From Firmicutes bacterium UBA2296 (GTDB taxonomy: Bacteria; Bacillota; UBA994), in contig DDWC01000151.1 of NCBI GenBank assembly GCA_002345475.1, positions 1 through 6,978 of the forward strand: a stretch of 6,978 bases of DNA. Direction: 5' to 3'. How positions within the stretch are numbered: position 1 is the first letter of the stretch; every line of letters begins with the position of its first letter. Shown piece after piece: positions 1 to 6,484 of this stretch. A program made the translations under genes and the position numbers. The notes under the pieces were generated by a model, which was given only the letters and a program-made list of their open reading frames with translations, was not told the DNA's origin and ran no database searches.

Positions 1-1225
1 ATGAAAAGTGCATGTGGCTTTGCGTCACCATGGTAGCCTGGTGAGTGGGCAGTACAAGACCCAGACTGGCACCGGCAGCGACGGCCATGAGCAGACTGTC
101 AGGAGTCACCCCTATTATTCCAGTACCGGCCAGTGACACCACCAGAGGAGCCATCAGCACGGCGGCAACGGTATTGCCGAGGATGTTGGACCATATGGTG
201 GTTAGATTGAGGATGATCCAGATCACGAGGAGCGGGGGCAATCCCACCAGGGCAGGCGCGATGCGAGACACCAGAGTGTCCAACGCGCCTGTTTTCTGCA
301 GAGCCGCAGTTATGCCAATCATGCTGCCGATGAAGATAAGCACCGGCATGGTTAGAGAGCGGTACGCTTTGTCTATTTCCAGAATACCGACGGCAATAAG
401 GATTACGGCCGACAGACCAAAACCTACGGAAGAATGAAGGATACCCATAGAGGTCAGTATGATTACGGGGACGGTCGCCAGCAGCGTCAATATAGTCTTT
501 TTCCTGCTTCTCGTTGAGTAGGGTTCGCCAAGTCCCTGTTCACCTATGCCCTCAGGGTCGGGTGCGGAGACACTGCGCCGCCCGTATTCGTCCCGCTCTT
601 TCATAGGATCGTAACCAAAGAGACGTCCTACGAACCACAGCAGCAGACAGGTTAATGACATTACCATGCCGTGAATAGCAAAGTCAAACATCTTAAAGGG
701 CGCACCCAGCGCTGCCATTCTATGCGACGAAACGAGAATATTGGATGCTGTGCCGATCAGGGTGATGGACCCGCCCACGATCGACGCGTACACCAGGGGC
801 ATGCCGTAGGAACTGCGGGATGCCTCTGCTCTTGCCGCCATGCGCTTTGCAGTGGGCAGAACCAGGCCGATGGCTCCCACATTGTTCATGAATGCAGAAA
901 GGAGCCCGGCCACAACCGACAACGACAGGATCTGAGTCTCCGGCTTGTGCAAGCGATGAGCTATAGCCAGGCCCATGCCGGCCATCAGGCCCGAGGCCAC
1001 AATGCCTTCACTCATCACCAGAACCGCCGCCACCGTGAAAAGCGCGGGGTTGCCAAACCCCGAGAACAGCTGTACCGGGGTGACAACGCCAAACAGGCCC
1101 AGTACAAGTAGCCCGGCAAAGGAGGCTATATCATATCGTACGCGTTTTGTGACAAGTGCCGCCAAAACAAATAGCAGGACAGCCCAGGCCAAAGTCTGCT
1201 GATGGACCCCTGATAAAGTCGGCAA
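1..1225 (-). CDS. SLC13/DASS-type (ion transporter superfamily) permease, C-terminus cut by window edge
   Basis: This is a polytopic inner-membrane carrier, probably for dicarboxylates or other anions; the substrate cannot be read from the sequence. The minus-strand frame is open for 408 codons and leaves the window without a stop. I chose TTG at 1225-1223 as the start: an in-frame TGA lies just upstream (it overlaps the AGGGAG at 1240-1235), no ATG lies between them, and the AGGGAG sits 9 nt ahead of the TTG. Many hydrophobic segments are visible (residues about 11-25, 34-49, 60-90, 98-125, 143-165, 183-204, 243-282, 292-310, 322-345 and 350-395). Family-like re-entrant motifs are SAFMNNVGAIGLVLP (110-124), GTASNILVSS (158-167) and SNILGNTVAAVLMAP (346-360). 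A hydrophilic loop at about 204-243 occupies the position where longer relatives carry paired TrkA-C domains, so this is a compact form. Perhaps 30-50 residues are missing beyond the edge. An ArsB/NhaD-like carrier is the alternative within the same superfamily. Family confidence is high; the start is moderately sure. Confidence 0.85.
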   Translation of the reverse strand, partial: MPTLSGVHQQTLAWAVLLFVLAALVTKRVRYDIASFAGLLVLGLFGVVTPVQLFSGFGNPALFTVAAVLVMSEGIVASGLMAGMGLAIAHRLHKPETQILSLSVVAGLLSAFMNNVGAIGLVLPTAKRMAARAEASRSSYGMPLVYASIVGGSITLIGTASNILVSSHRMAALGAPFKMFDFAIHGMVMSLTCLLLWFVGRLFGYDPMKERDEYGRRSVSAPDPEGIGEQGLGEPYSTRSRKKTILTLLATVPVIILTSMGILHSSVGFGLSAVILIAVGILEIDKAYRSLTMPVLIFIGSMIGITAALQKTGALDTLVSRIAPALVGLPPLLVIWIILNLTTIWSNILGNTVAAVLMAPLVVSLAGTGIIGVTPDSLLMAVAAGASLGLVLPTHQATMVTQSHMHFS

Positions 1226-1234
1226 AAACGTCCA

Positions 1235-1240
1235 CTCCCT
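1235..1240 (-). promoter_or_regulatory. Shine-Dalgarno AGGGAG deciding the TTG start of the permease
   Basis: On the minus strand, AGGGAG lies 9 nt before TTG at 1225-1223 and overlaps the in-frame TGA that closes the frame upstream. No ATG or GTG codon lies between this stop and the first transmembrane helix, so TTG is the best-supported initiator. A second in-frame TTG ten codons downstream lacks comparable spacing to the purine run. Confidence 0.6.
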
Positions 1241-1300
1241 TCACAGCAACGAAACTCCAGTTCACTTTTTTCATGCGCCCCGTGTTTCCTGGCTACGCTT

Positions 1301-1329
1301 ATCATATCAGTACAGGAGATGAATGCGAA
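1301..1329 (-). promoter_or_regulatory. Candidate promoter for the permease gene
   Basis: Read on the minus strand, a TATGAT hexamer (1306-1301) is preceded by TGA, giving an extended -10 (TGnTATGAT). A TTCGCA hexamer (1329-1324, 4 of 6 matches to TTGACA) lies 17 bp upstream. This predicts a transcript starting near 1294 with a leader of roughly 70 nt before the TTG start. It is a consensus match only, without experimental support. No equally good plus-strand promoter for the sbcDC operon was recognised in the same spacer. Confidence 0.35.
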
Positions 1330-1383
1330 GTCGGCGAAGTAATGACTAGGCCAACACTGCAGTTTTTTCAGGGGGTTAATCGA

Positions 1384-1476
1384 ATGCCAACGCTATCCTG
1401 GGACGTTCAGTTTTTTCTTTGGGGCACAGCGATCGGTTGTCTGTGGTATATGTACAGGCATCGCAGAAAGAGATAA
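1384..1476 (+). CDS. Candidate 30-residue single-pass membrane microprotein upstream of sbcD
   Basis: I do not recognise this gene. The frame starts at ATG 1384 and encodes 30 residues: a short N-terminus (MPTLSWD), one aromatic-rich hydrophobic stretch (VQFFLWGTAIGCLWYMY, about residues 8-24) and a strongly basic tail (RHRRKR) ending at TAA. Basic residues after the helix suggest a positive-inside C-terminus in the cytoplasm. AGGGGG at 1370-1375 lies 8 nt before the ATG, a good Shine-Dalgarno. The stop is 15 nt before the sbcD ATG, consistent with co-translation in the same operon. An in-frame ATG at 1342 would give 44 residues but has only a weak, suboptimally spaced purine run upstream (AGGAGATG from 1314). 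The helix plus basic tail faintly resembles the N-terminus of sporulation protein YabQ (VQF...G...YR), which I treat as a hint only. The frame also extends upstream to 1156, but that part overlaps the permease gene antisense and is not protein-like. It could be non-coding. Confidence 0.4.
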   Translation: MPTLSWDVQFFLWGTAIGCLWYMYRHRRKR

Positions 1477-1477
1477 C

Positions 1478-1485
1478 GGGGGAGG
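1478..1485 (+). promoter_or_regulatory. Shine-Dalgarno GGGGGAGG for sbcD
   Basis: The purine run GGGGGAGG ends 6 nt before ATG 1492. This fixes the sbcD start and lies directly after the stop codon of the upstream microprotein frame. Confidence 0.75.
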
Positions 1486-1491
1486 CACCAT

Positions 1492-2730
1492 ATGCGTATA
1501 CTTCACACATCAGACTGGCATCTGGGCAGGGCGCTGGAGGGAAGAAGCAGACAGGCTGAGCAGGAGGATTTTGTAGAGGAACTCTGCAGCATCTGCGAAG
1601 ACGAAAAGGTGGATCTGGTCCTGGTGGCCGGAGACGTCTTTGATACCTTTAACCCTTCAGCTCAGGCGGAGGAGCTGTATTATCGCGCTCTCGACACCTT
1701 AACCGCCGGGGGAAACCGGGCTGTGGTGGTCATCGCCGGGAATCATGACAGTCCGGACAGGCTGCGCGCGGTGGCGCCTCTGGCCATGCGGCGGGGCGCT
1801 TTCATTATGGGTTTGCCACGAGAGACTGTCGCCGGCCCCATATCCGAATCGCAAATAATCCTTCACGGCAGTGGGCCGGGTTGGCTGGAACTAGGCGTTC
1901 CCGGGTGTTTGGAGACCGCAGTGGTCTCAGCCCTGCCTTATCCGTCCGAGGCTCGCCTGCAGCAGGTGCTCAGCGCAGAGCTGAGCGAGCTCAACTTGCG
2001 CGAAGCGTACTCGGCTGCTGTGGGATCGTTGATGAGCAGGCAGGCGGAGCTGTTCCGCGAGGAGACCATCAACCTGGCGGTTTCACATCTCTATGTGTGC
2101 GGAGGGGCCGTAAGCGATTCCGAACGGCCAATTGAGCTGGGTGGCGCATATTCAGTGCAGGCGGGCCATGTGGCAGTGGGAGCTCAGTATACGGCACTCG
2201 GTCACTTGCATCGGGCTCAGAGGGCTGGCCTCGATGAAACGTCTGTGCACTATTCGGGGTCACCTCTGGCCTACAGCTTCTCAGAGGCGGGGCATAGCAA
2301 GTCAGTCAATATTATCGAGGTCAGGCCTGGCCGTAAGGCGCTGGTCAAGGTGTTTCCCCTCAGTTCCGGCATTCCGCTTGAGCGTTGGACCTGTCTGCAC
2401 GGTGTGCAGGAGGCCGTGCATCGGCTGGAGGCATTGGATGGTCGCATGGTGTGGCTAGACCTGGACATTCACTCGCCACGCTATCTGAGCGCGGCAGAAC
2501 TGACTCAGTTGCGCCTGGCACACAGCGGCACCGTCAACATACGCTGTACTCTGACCGGAGACAGGGATATGGCGTTGGCGGAGTCCTTATCCGACCTGTC
2601 AATGGCGGAGATGTTTGCCCGATTCTATCGGCATCGACGCCAGGGTACCGAACCGTCCCAGGATCTGGTGCGCCTTTTTGGCGAGCTCGCCGACAGAGTG
2701 GCTGTGGAAGAGGCAGGTGTGGGCCAGTGA
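1492..2730 (+). CDS. sbcD: Exonuclease SbcD, Mre11-family nuclease subunit of SbcCD
   Basis: SbcD is the metal-dependent nuclease of the SbcCD (Mre11-Rad50) complex, which cleaves DNA hairpins and trims protein-blocked double-strand ends in the cytoplasm. The 412-residue product is close to the usual length (E. coli about 400). The calcineurin-like metallophosphoesterase motifs are all present: HTSDWHLG (D8, H10), AGDVFD (D48), IAGNHD (N84, H85), SHLYVCGG (H199) and GHLH (H238, H240), so two-metal catalysis should be intact. The C-terminal part (about 280-412) is the cap and SbcC-binding region and is less conserved. The start at ATG 1492 gives the canonical MRILHTSDWH N-terminus and has a strong Shine-Dalgarno. 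The stop TGA (2728-2730) overlaps the GTG start of sbcC by four bases (GTGA), the usual translational coupling for this pair. Function and family are secure. Confidence 0.97.
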   Translation: MRILHTSDWHLGRALEGRSRQAEQEDFVEELCSICEDEKVDLVLVAGDVFDTFNPSAQAEELYYRALDTLTAGGNRAVVVIAGNHDSPDRLRAVAPLAMRRGAFIMGLPRETVAGPISESQIILHGSGPGWLELGVPGCLETAVVSALPYPSEARLQQVLSAELSELNLREAYSAAVGSLMSRQAELFREETINLAVSHLYVCGGAVSDSERPIELGGAYSVQAGHVAVGAQYTALGHLHRAQRAGLDETSVHYSGSPLAYSFSEAGHSKSVNIIEVRPGRKALVKVFPLSSGIPLERWTCLHGVQEAVHRLEALDGRMVWLDLDIHSPRYLSAAELTQLRLAHSGTVNIRCTLTGDRDMALAESLSDLSMAEMFARFYRHRRQGTEPSQDLVRLFGELADRVAVEEAGVGQ

Positions 2731-5700
2731 GGCCTGTGTTTTTGTCTGTGAGCGGGCTAAATAGCTTCAAAGAGGAACAGGTAATAGACTTCGCAGCTAT
2801 CTGTGATGGCAATGTGTTTGGCATTTTTGGTCCCACCGGGAGCGGCAAATCCACCGTCATAGACGCCATAACCTTGGCTCTATATGGCAAGGTGGAGCGG
2901 GCACCCGGGGGACTTCAGGGTATTGTGAACAAAGCCGTAGATTCGGCCACGGTGGATTTTACCTTCGCCTTGGGAACCGCCGAGGGAGAGGAGACCTACC
3001 GGGTAGAACGAAAGTATGTTTCAAGGGATGACGCAGTGACCTGCAGACTGGCGCGGCTCACCTGCCTCTCTGGAGCCACAGCGGAGGTTCTGGCCGATAA
3101 AGTGACTCACGTGGACGCGTCGGTCCAGTCTATACTGGGTTTGTCAGTCGACGATTTCACGCGGGCGGTGGTCTTGCCTCAGGGTAAGTTTGCCGAGTTC
3201 CTCAGCCTGAGAGGCAAGGACCGGCGGGGTATGCTGGAGAGAATATTTGGTTTGAGCGAGTACGGTGAGAAGCTGATGGCTGTTGTGCAGTCAGAACTGC
3301 GCGGTATAGACGCCAGACTACGTGAACTGGATATACGCGCGCAAAGCCTGGGTGATGCCGATAACGCCGCGGTCAGGGCGGCCGAGGACGCACTGAGCAG
3401 GGCCCGAAGCGAGGTGTCTGAGAGCCTTTCCGAACTTCAATCCTCCGAGTCTGCAAGGGAAAGCGCCAGAAGAATAGTCGACCTGCAGGAAACCCTGGCC
3501 AAGGTTGAGCTGCGCAGAGCCGAACTTGACCTTGATTCCCCGCGCATTGAACATCTCGCCCGTGACCTTGCCTGCCTGGAGAAAGGGTTGTCCATCGAGC
3601 AACTTGTCGAGGACTCTCTGGAGGCGGAGCAACTGCTGTCTCAGTCCCTGGAACGTCAGGCCCAGGCGCAGAAGGCGGAAGCCAAGGCCGCGCAGGATCT
3701 GGCCGAAGCGGAACTAGCCCTGCAGGCGTCGGCAGAATCGCTGCAGGCGGCTGAGCCGACCTTGCAGCGCAGGCTAATGGACGCAGAGCGAGCCGAACAC
3801 CTGGAAAGGGCCATGGCCGGCTTAGACAAAGAGATGCGGCAACAGTGCGAAACGCGGGAGCTGACGGCCGCCAGGCACAACGATTTGCTTACGCAAAGTG
3901 AAACTCTCGACAGAGAAGCTAAGGTATCAACTGAATCTCTTGCGGAGCTGAAGAGAGAGCTTGACAGCCTGCGGGTTGATCCGAAGCTGAGGGGCGTGCT
4001 TGGGAGGGCTGAAGTGGCACTCCAGCGTCTTTTGCAGGCGAGAAGGCAGCTGGATGAGGCTTATGCACAGCGGGACGGGAAGAACCGGGCATTGGAAGCT
4101 CGGCAAGAGGCCTTGAGAGTTGCGAAGGCAGTTCTGGCGGAGGCCACTGTATCTCATAGTCGGCTGGAAGAGGAGAAGCAGGAGATACTCAACGAACCGG
4201 GCTTGCCCAAGGATGCCCAGCTACAGTCGGTCCTGATTGGCTTTCGCCTGGCCGCTCAGGAGATGGATGCTGCCAGCAAAAACGCATCAGAGTTGGACAG
4301 GCAGCTATCCGTGAACACCGAGACACTGGGGAGCATCGAGGGAAATCACGAGCAGCTGCAGAAAGATAGACACAGCACCCAGCAGAAACTCGAGGAGCTT
4401 ACATCTGCAGTTGCTGAAGCTGAGATATCCCTGGAAGAGCTGAGGCGTCGGGTAATGGCAGAGTCGCTGGCCCGCGAACTGGAGAACGACGCGCCTTGCC
4501 CGGTGTGTGGTTCGCTTGATCACCCGAACCCCGCCATCGGTGATGACATAACCCTGCTCGGCGAGGCCGAGGGCCACTTGCGTGACCTACGTAACGAGCA
4601 CAGTCGGATGATAAATCAGGCCACGGCTCTGCGTGAGAGAGACATGACGACTCAGGCTGAACTGGCTCGCCTCCGCCAGGAAGGTGCTAGACTTCAGTCC
4701 CGTCGTGAAGAGGAGCAGGCGGTTGTGAGCCGCGCCGGTCAGGCGCTGCCCAGGGATAGAGGCCTGGTTAACCGCGTTGAAAGCCTTATCGCAGAACTGG
4801 AGACCGCCGGGACCGGGCTCAGTGAAGCCAGACAGGTCGTAGCGGGGCATCTTGATGCCGTCACGCGTCTGCAGGAGGAACTGGCGCAGAGCGACGAGCG
4901 TGTCGGACTGCTGGCCGATGAAGTAGAACAGGAACGCATCAGGTTTGAGGAACTGAAGCAGCAGCTGGGAGGCGCCGATGTTACCGATTTTGCTGCCCAA
5001 GTGGCCGGCAAGGACCACAGAGTCGAGGAACTCAGCCTTTTCATACGCGGCAAGGAGAAGGACCTTGAGACCACGCGCGCAGAACTGAGCCTGGTGCTGC
5101 GCAATCTGGCAGATGCAGAATCTCTTATGCGTCAGTCCGAGCATCGTGTTAAAGAACTAGGCCAGCAGCAGGCGCAGCATCGGGATGAAATAAGCGCTTT
5201 AACTGAGGGAGTTTCCGCAGGTGTTTTCCGCCAACAAACGAAAGAAGAACTCTCCCGTCTGCGGGACACCTTTGCGCAAGCTGGAGAAGCCCAGCGAAAG
5301 TGTGCAGAAGACTCCGCCCGTAGCAAGCGTGCAGCTGCGGTGGCCACCGAGGCACTGTCCGGGCGCAGAGAAGGAGCAGAAAGGTTAAGTCTGCGCCTGA
5401 ACGAGTCTCTGGCCAGCAACGGTTTCGCAGACCTTGCTACATGGAAGGAATCCGTGGAGAAGCGGCCACACCTGGATGGTTGGCGCATTGCCGTCGAAAC
5501 ACACCGCAGGGAAATCCTCAGGTATGCCAATGAGGCGACAAGGCTGTACGGTGAACTGGCAGGCAGGAGTGTCTCGGCCGAGGAGTGGCAGCTCCTGGTT
5601 GCTCAGGCGACGGTAAACGCGGCCCGATATGAATCGGCTGTGGAGAACCGGGGCCGATCGGAAGCCGCGCTGGAAGATGTCAGAAGGCGTAATAAGGCAC

Positions 5701-6245
5701 TGATGACAATCCAGGTTGAAGCAAAGCCTCTTCGGGAGAAGAAGGGCCTGCTGGATGAACTTGCATCCCTGTTGCGCGGTAACGCCCTGGTGGAGTTTAT
5801 GGCCACCGAACATCTATATAATATTGCCGGGGTCGCCACTGGGTGGCTGCGGCACCTCAGCCGCAATCGTTACGCCCTTGAAGTTGCTACGGACGGTGGT
5901 TTCCTTATCAGGGATGACGCCGAAGGCGGCATGCTAAGGCCAGTGTTCACTCTTTCCGGTGGCGAGACCTTTGTCACCTCCCTGGCCCTGGCCCTGGCGC
6001 TTTCGTCGCAGATACAATTGCGTGGCCGCTACCCTCTGGAGTTCTTTTTCCTCGATGAGGGGTTTGGCACTCTGGATCCAGAGCTTCTGGACGTGGTTAT
6101 GAGCGCCCTGGAGAGGGTGCAGGGTCAGAATATTTCTATAGGACTGATTAGCCATGTGCCGGAACTGCGGGAACGCGTTCAGCGTAAGATCACGGTAATT
6201 CCCGCCGAAAGCGGGGGGCGGGGGAGCCGGCTGGTGCTCTCGTAG
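2727..6245 (+). CDS. sbcC: Exonuclease SbcC, Rad50-family ATPase subunit of SbcCD
   Basis: SbcC is the SMC-like ATPase partner of SbcD; ATP binding and hydrolysis gate the nuclease and clamp DNA. I start it at GTG 2727 (1172 residues) because VRPVFLSVSGLNSF matches the family N-terminus and because GTGA overlaps the sbcD stop; AGGTG lies 7 nt upstream. The N-terminal ATPase lobe has Walker A GPTGSGKST (35-43) and the Q-loop in LPQGKF (Q152). Two long, charged coiled-coil arms (about 190-585 and 600-1010) flank the zinc-hook motif CPVC (C591, C594), almost exactly at the protein midpoint. The C-terminal lobe has signature LSGGE (1076-1080), Walker B with FFLDEG (D1110, E1111), D-loop TLD (1115-1117) and switch histidine H1143 in ISHVPE. 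All catalytic positions are intact. It is somewhat longer than E. coli SbcC (about 1048), within the range of longer arms. The frame is open upstream to an ATG at 2385, but that segment is inside sbcD and is not the true start. Confidence 0.97.
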   Translation: MRPVFLSVSGLNSFKEEQVIDFAAICDGNVFGIFGPTGSGKSTVIDAITLALYGKVERAPGGLQGIVNKAVDSATVDFTFALGTAEGEETYRVERKYVSRDDAVTCRLARLTCLSGATAEVLADKVTHVDASVQSILGLSVDDFTRAVVLPQGKFAEFLSLRGKDRRGMLERIFGLSEYGEKLMAVVQSELRGIDARLRELDIRAQSLGDADNAAVRAAEDALSRARSEVSESLSELQSSESARESARRIVDLQETLAKVELRRAELDLDSPRIEHLARDLACLEKGLSIEQLVEDSLEAEQLLSQSLERQAQAQKAEAKAAQDLAEAELALQASAESLQAAEPTLQRRLMDAERAEHLERAMAGLDKEMRQQCETRELTAARHNDLLTQSETLDREAKVSTESLAELKRELDSLRVDPKLRGVLGRAEVALQRLLQARRQLDEAYAQRDGKNRALEARQEALRVAKAVLAEATVSHSRLEEEKQEILNEPGLPKDAQLQSVLIGFRLAAQEMDAASKNASELDRQLSVNTETLGSIEGNHEQLQKDRHSTQQKLEELTSAVAEAEISLEELRRRVMAESLARELENDAPCPVCGSLDHPNPAIGDDITLLGEAEGHLRDLRNEHSRMINQATALRERDMTTQAELARLRQEGARLQSRREEEQAVVSRAGQALPRDRGLVNRVESLIAELETAGTGLSEARQVVAGHLDAVTRLQEELAQSDERVGLLADEVEQERIRFEELKQQLGGADVTDFAAQVAGKDHRVEELSLFIRGKEKDLETTRAELSLVLRNLADAESLMRQSEHRVKELGQQQAQHRDEISALTEGVSAGVFRQQTKEELSRLRDTFAQAGEAQRKCAEDSARSKRAAAVATEALSGRREGAERLSLRLNESLASNGFADLATWKESVEKRPHLDGWRIAVETHRREILRYANEATRLYGELAGRSVSAEEWQLLVAQATVNAARYESAVENRGRSEAALEDVRRRNKALMTIQVEAKPLREKKGLLDELASLLRGNALVEFMATEHLYNIAGVATGWLRHLSRNRYALEVATDGGFLIRDDAEGGMLRPVFTLSGGETFVTSLALALALSSQIQLRGRYPLEFFFLDEGFGTLDPELLDVVMSALERVQGQNISIGLISHVPELRERVQRKITVIPAESGGRGSRLVLS

Positions 6246-6273
6246 CGCTTGGCGCTTAGCGCTTAGCGATTGG
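6246..6273 (+). repeat. Four heptamer tandem repeats directly after the sbcC stop
   Basis: Starting at the base after the sbcC TAG, four consecutive 7-bp units read CGCTTGG, CGCTTAG, CGCTTAG and CGATTGG. The two central units are identical and the outer two differ at one or two positions from the consensus CGCTTAG. AGCGCT palindromes occur where units join. The run is non-coding and its function is unknown; it may be a slippage-prone microsatellite or a relic of a dispersed intergenic repeat. Confidence 0.75.
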
Positions 6274-6304
6274 TGGGTAGATTTGAGAATTACGATGTGG
6301 AAGA

Positions 6305-6316
6305 CGACAGCCTGAT
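6305..6316 (+). repeat. Left arm of a perfect 12-bp inverted repeat
   Basis: CGACAGCCTGAT here is the exact reverse complement of ATCAGGCTGTCG at 6461-6472. The 144-bp interior contains the CCTGAT decamers and the terminator hairpin. Pairing does not extend on either side. Confidence 0.7.
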
Positions 6317-6340
6317 AGTACCTGATAGAACCTGATGGGT
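6311..6340 (+). repeat. Three decamer repeats with CCTGAT core
   Basis: Three adjacent 10-bp units read CCTGATAGTA, CCTGATAGAA and CCTGATGGGT. The six-base core is identical in all three at exact 10-bp, one-helical-turn spacing. The first unit overlaps the left arm of the 12-bp inverted repeat. No protein-coding gene covers this stretch on either strand. Confidence 0.75.
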
Positions 6341-6408
6341 GCGGATGGAACACCACTTCGCCGGAGAGAATACTGAGGCCATCGGAGGAACCACGCATCA
6401 GGAAAGGA

Positions 6409-6440
6409 AAACGCGGCTGCCCATACGGGTAGCCGCGTTT
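6409..6440. terminator. Bidirectional intrinsic terminator between sbcC and the convergent regulator gene
   Basis: A 14-bp stem is formed by AAACGCGGCTGCCC (6409-6422) and GGGTAGCCGCGTTT (6427-6440) with a 4-base loop ATAC; the only non-Watson-Crick position is a single G-T pair on one strand or A-C on the other. On the minus strand the stem is followed by a T-rich run (TTTTCCTTTCC), a good terminator for the regulator gene. On the plus strand it ends TTTGTATC, weaker but usable for sbcC, whose stop is about 160 bp upstream. The convergent gene order explains the dual role. Confidence 0.85.
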
Positions 6441-6442
6441 GT

Positions 6443-6469
6443 ATCAGAATCATCAGTTCAATCAGGCTG
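6443..6469 (+). repeat. Three nonamer repeats with ATCAG core, inverted relative to the CCTGAT decamers
   Basis: Three adjacent 9-bp units read ATCAGAATC, ATCAGTTCA and ATCAGGCTG; the five-base ATCAG core recurs exactly every 9 bp. ATCAG is the reverse complement of CTGAT, the core of the decamers at 6311-6340, so the two arrays face each other across the terminator. A further single ATCAGG sits at 6397-6402. Confidence 0.65.
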
Positions 6470-6472
6470 TCG
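6461..6472 (+). repeat. Right arm of a perfect 12-bp inverted repeat
   Basis: ATCAGGCTGTCG pairs perfectly with 6305-6316. It lies 12 bp outside the stop codon of the convergent regulator gene, in its 3' untranslated region. Confidence 0.7.
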
Positions 6473-6484
6473 ATTCCCGAAGCT

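Noticed and set aside
45..1202. Several plus-strand open frames (45-437, 671-1111, 975-1202)
   Set aside because: They are antisense to the permease, have low-complexity Arg/Ala/Thr-rich compositions and no recognisable domains; the minus-strand frame gives a coherent membrane protein.
1156..1383. Upstream part of the frame that contains the microprotein
   Set aside because: Its first portion is antisense to the permease start and its promoter, lacks a good ribosome-binding site and has no protein-like character; only the segment from ATG 1384 is defensible.
1360..1417. Direct repeat CAGTTTTTTC at 1360-1369 and 1408-1417
   Set aside because: Both copies are short, T-rich and 48 bp apart, and the second lies in the microprotein helix codons; there is no supporting structure or further copy.
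2385..2726. N-terminal extension of the SbcC frame starting at an ATG inside sbcD
   Set aside because: The extra 114 residues are out-of-frame sbcD sequence with no SbcC similarity. The family N-terminus begins exactly at GTG 2727, which overlaps the sbcD stop.
3318..5866. Multiple minus-strand open frames antisense to sbcC
   Set aside because: They are shadows of a high-GC coiled-coil gene, rich in Ser/Arg/Leu/Ala, mutually overlapping and without start signals or motifs.
1492..6245. sbcD-sbcC as a novel defence or nuclease system
   Set aside because: All motifs (Mre11 metal ligands, Walker A/B, LSGGE, CPVC hook) are canonical SbcCD, a widespread repair complex; nothing in the pair is unusual apart from the possible microprotein upstream.
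6311..6340. Decamer repeats as a CRISPR array
   Set aside because: Units are adjacent and only 10 bp long with no spacers, and no cas genes are present.
5934..6453. Minus-strand open frames across the sbcC end and the repeat spacer
   Set aside because: They read through the terminator region and antisense of the ATPase signature and Walker B motifs, with no domain similarity.
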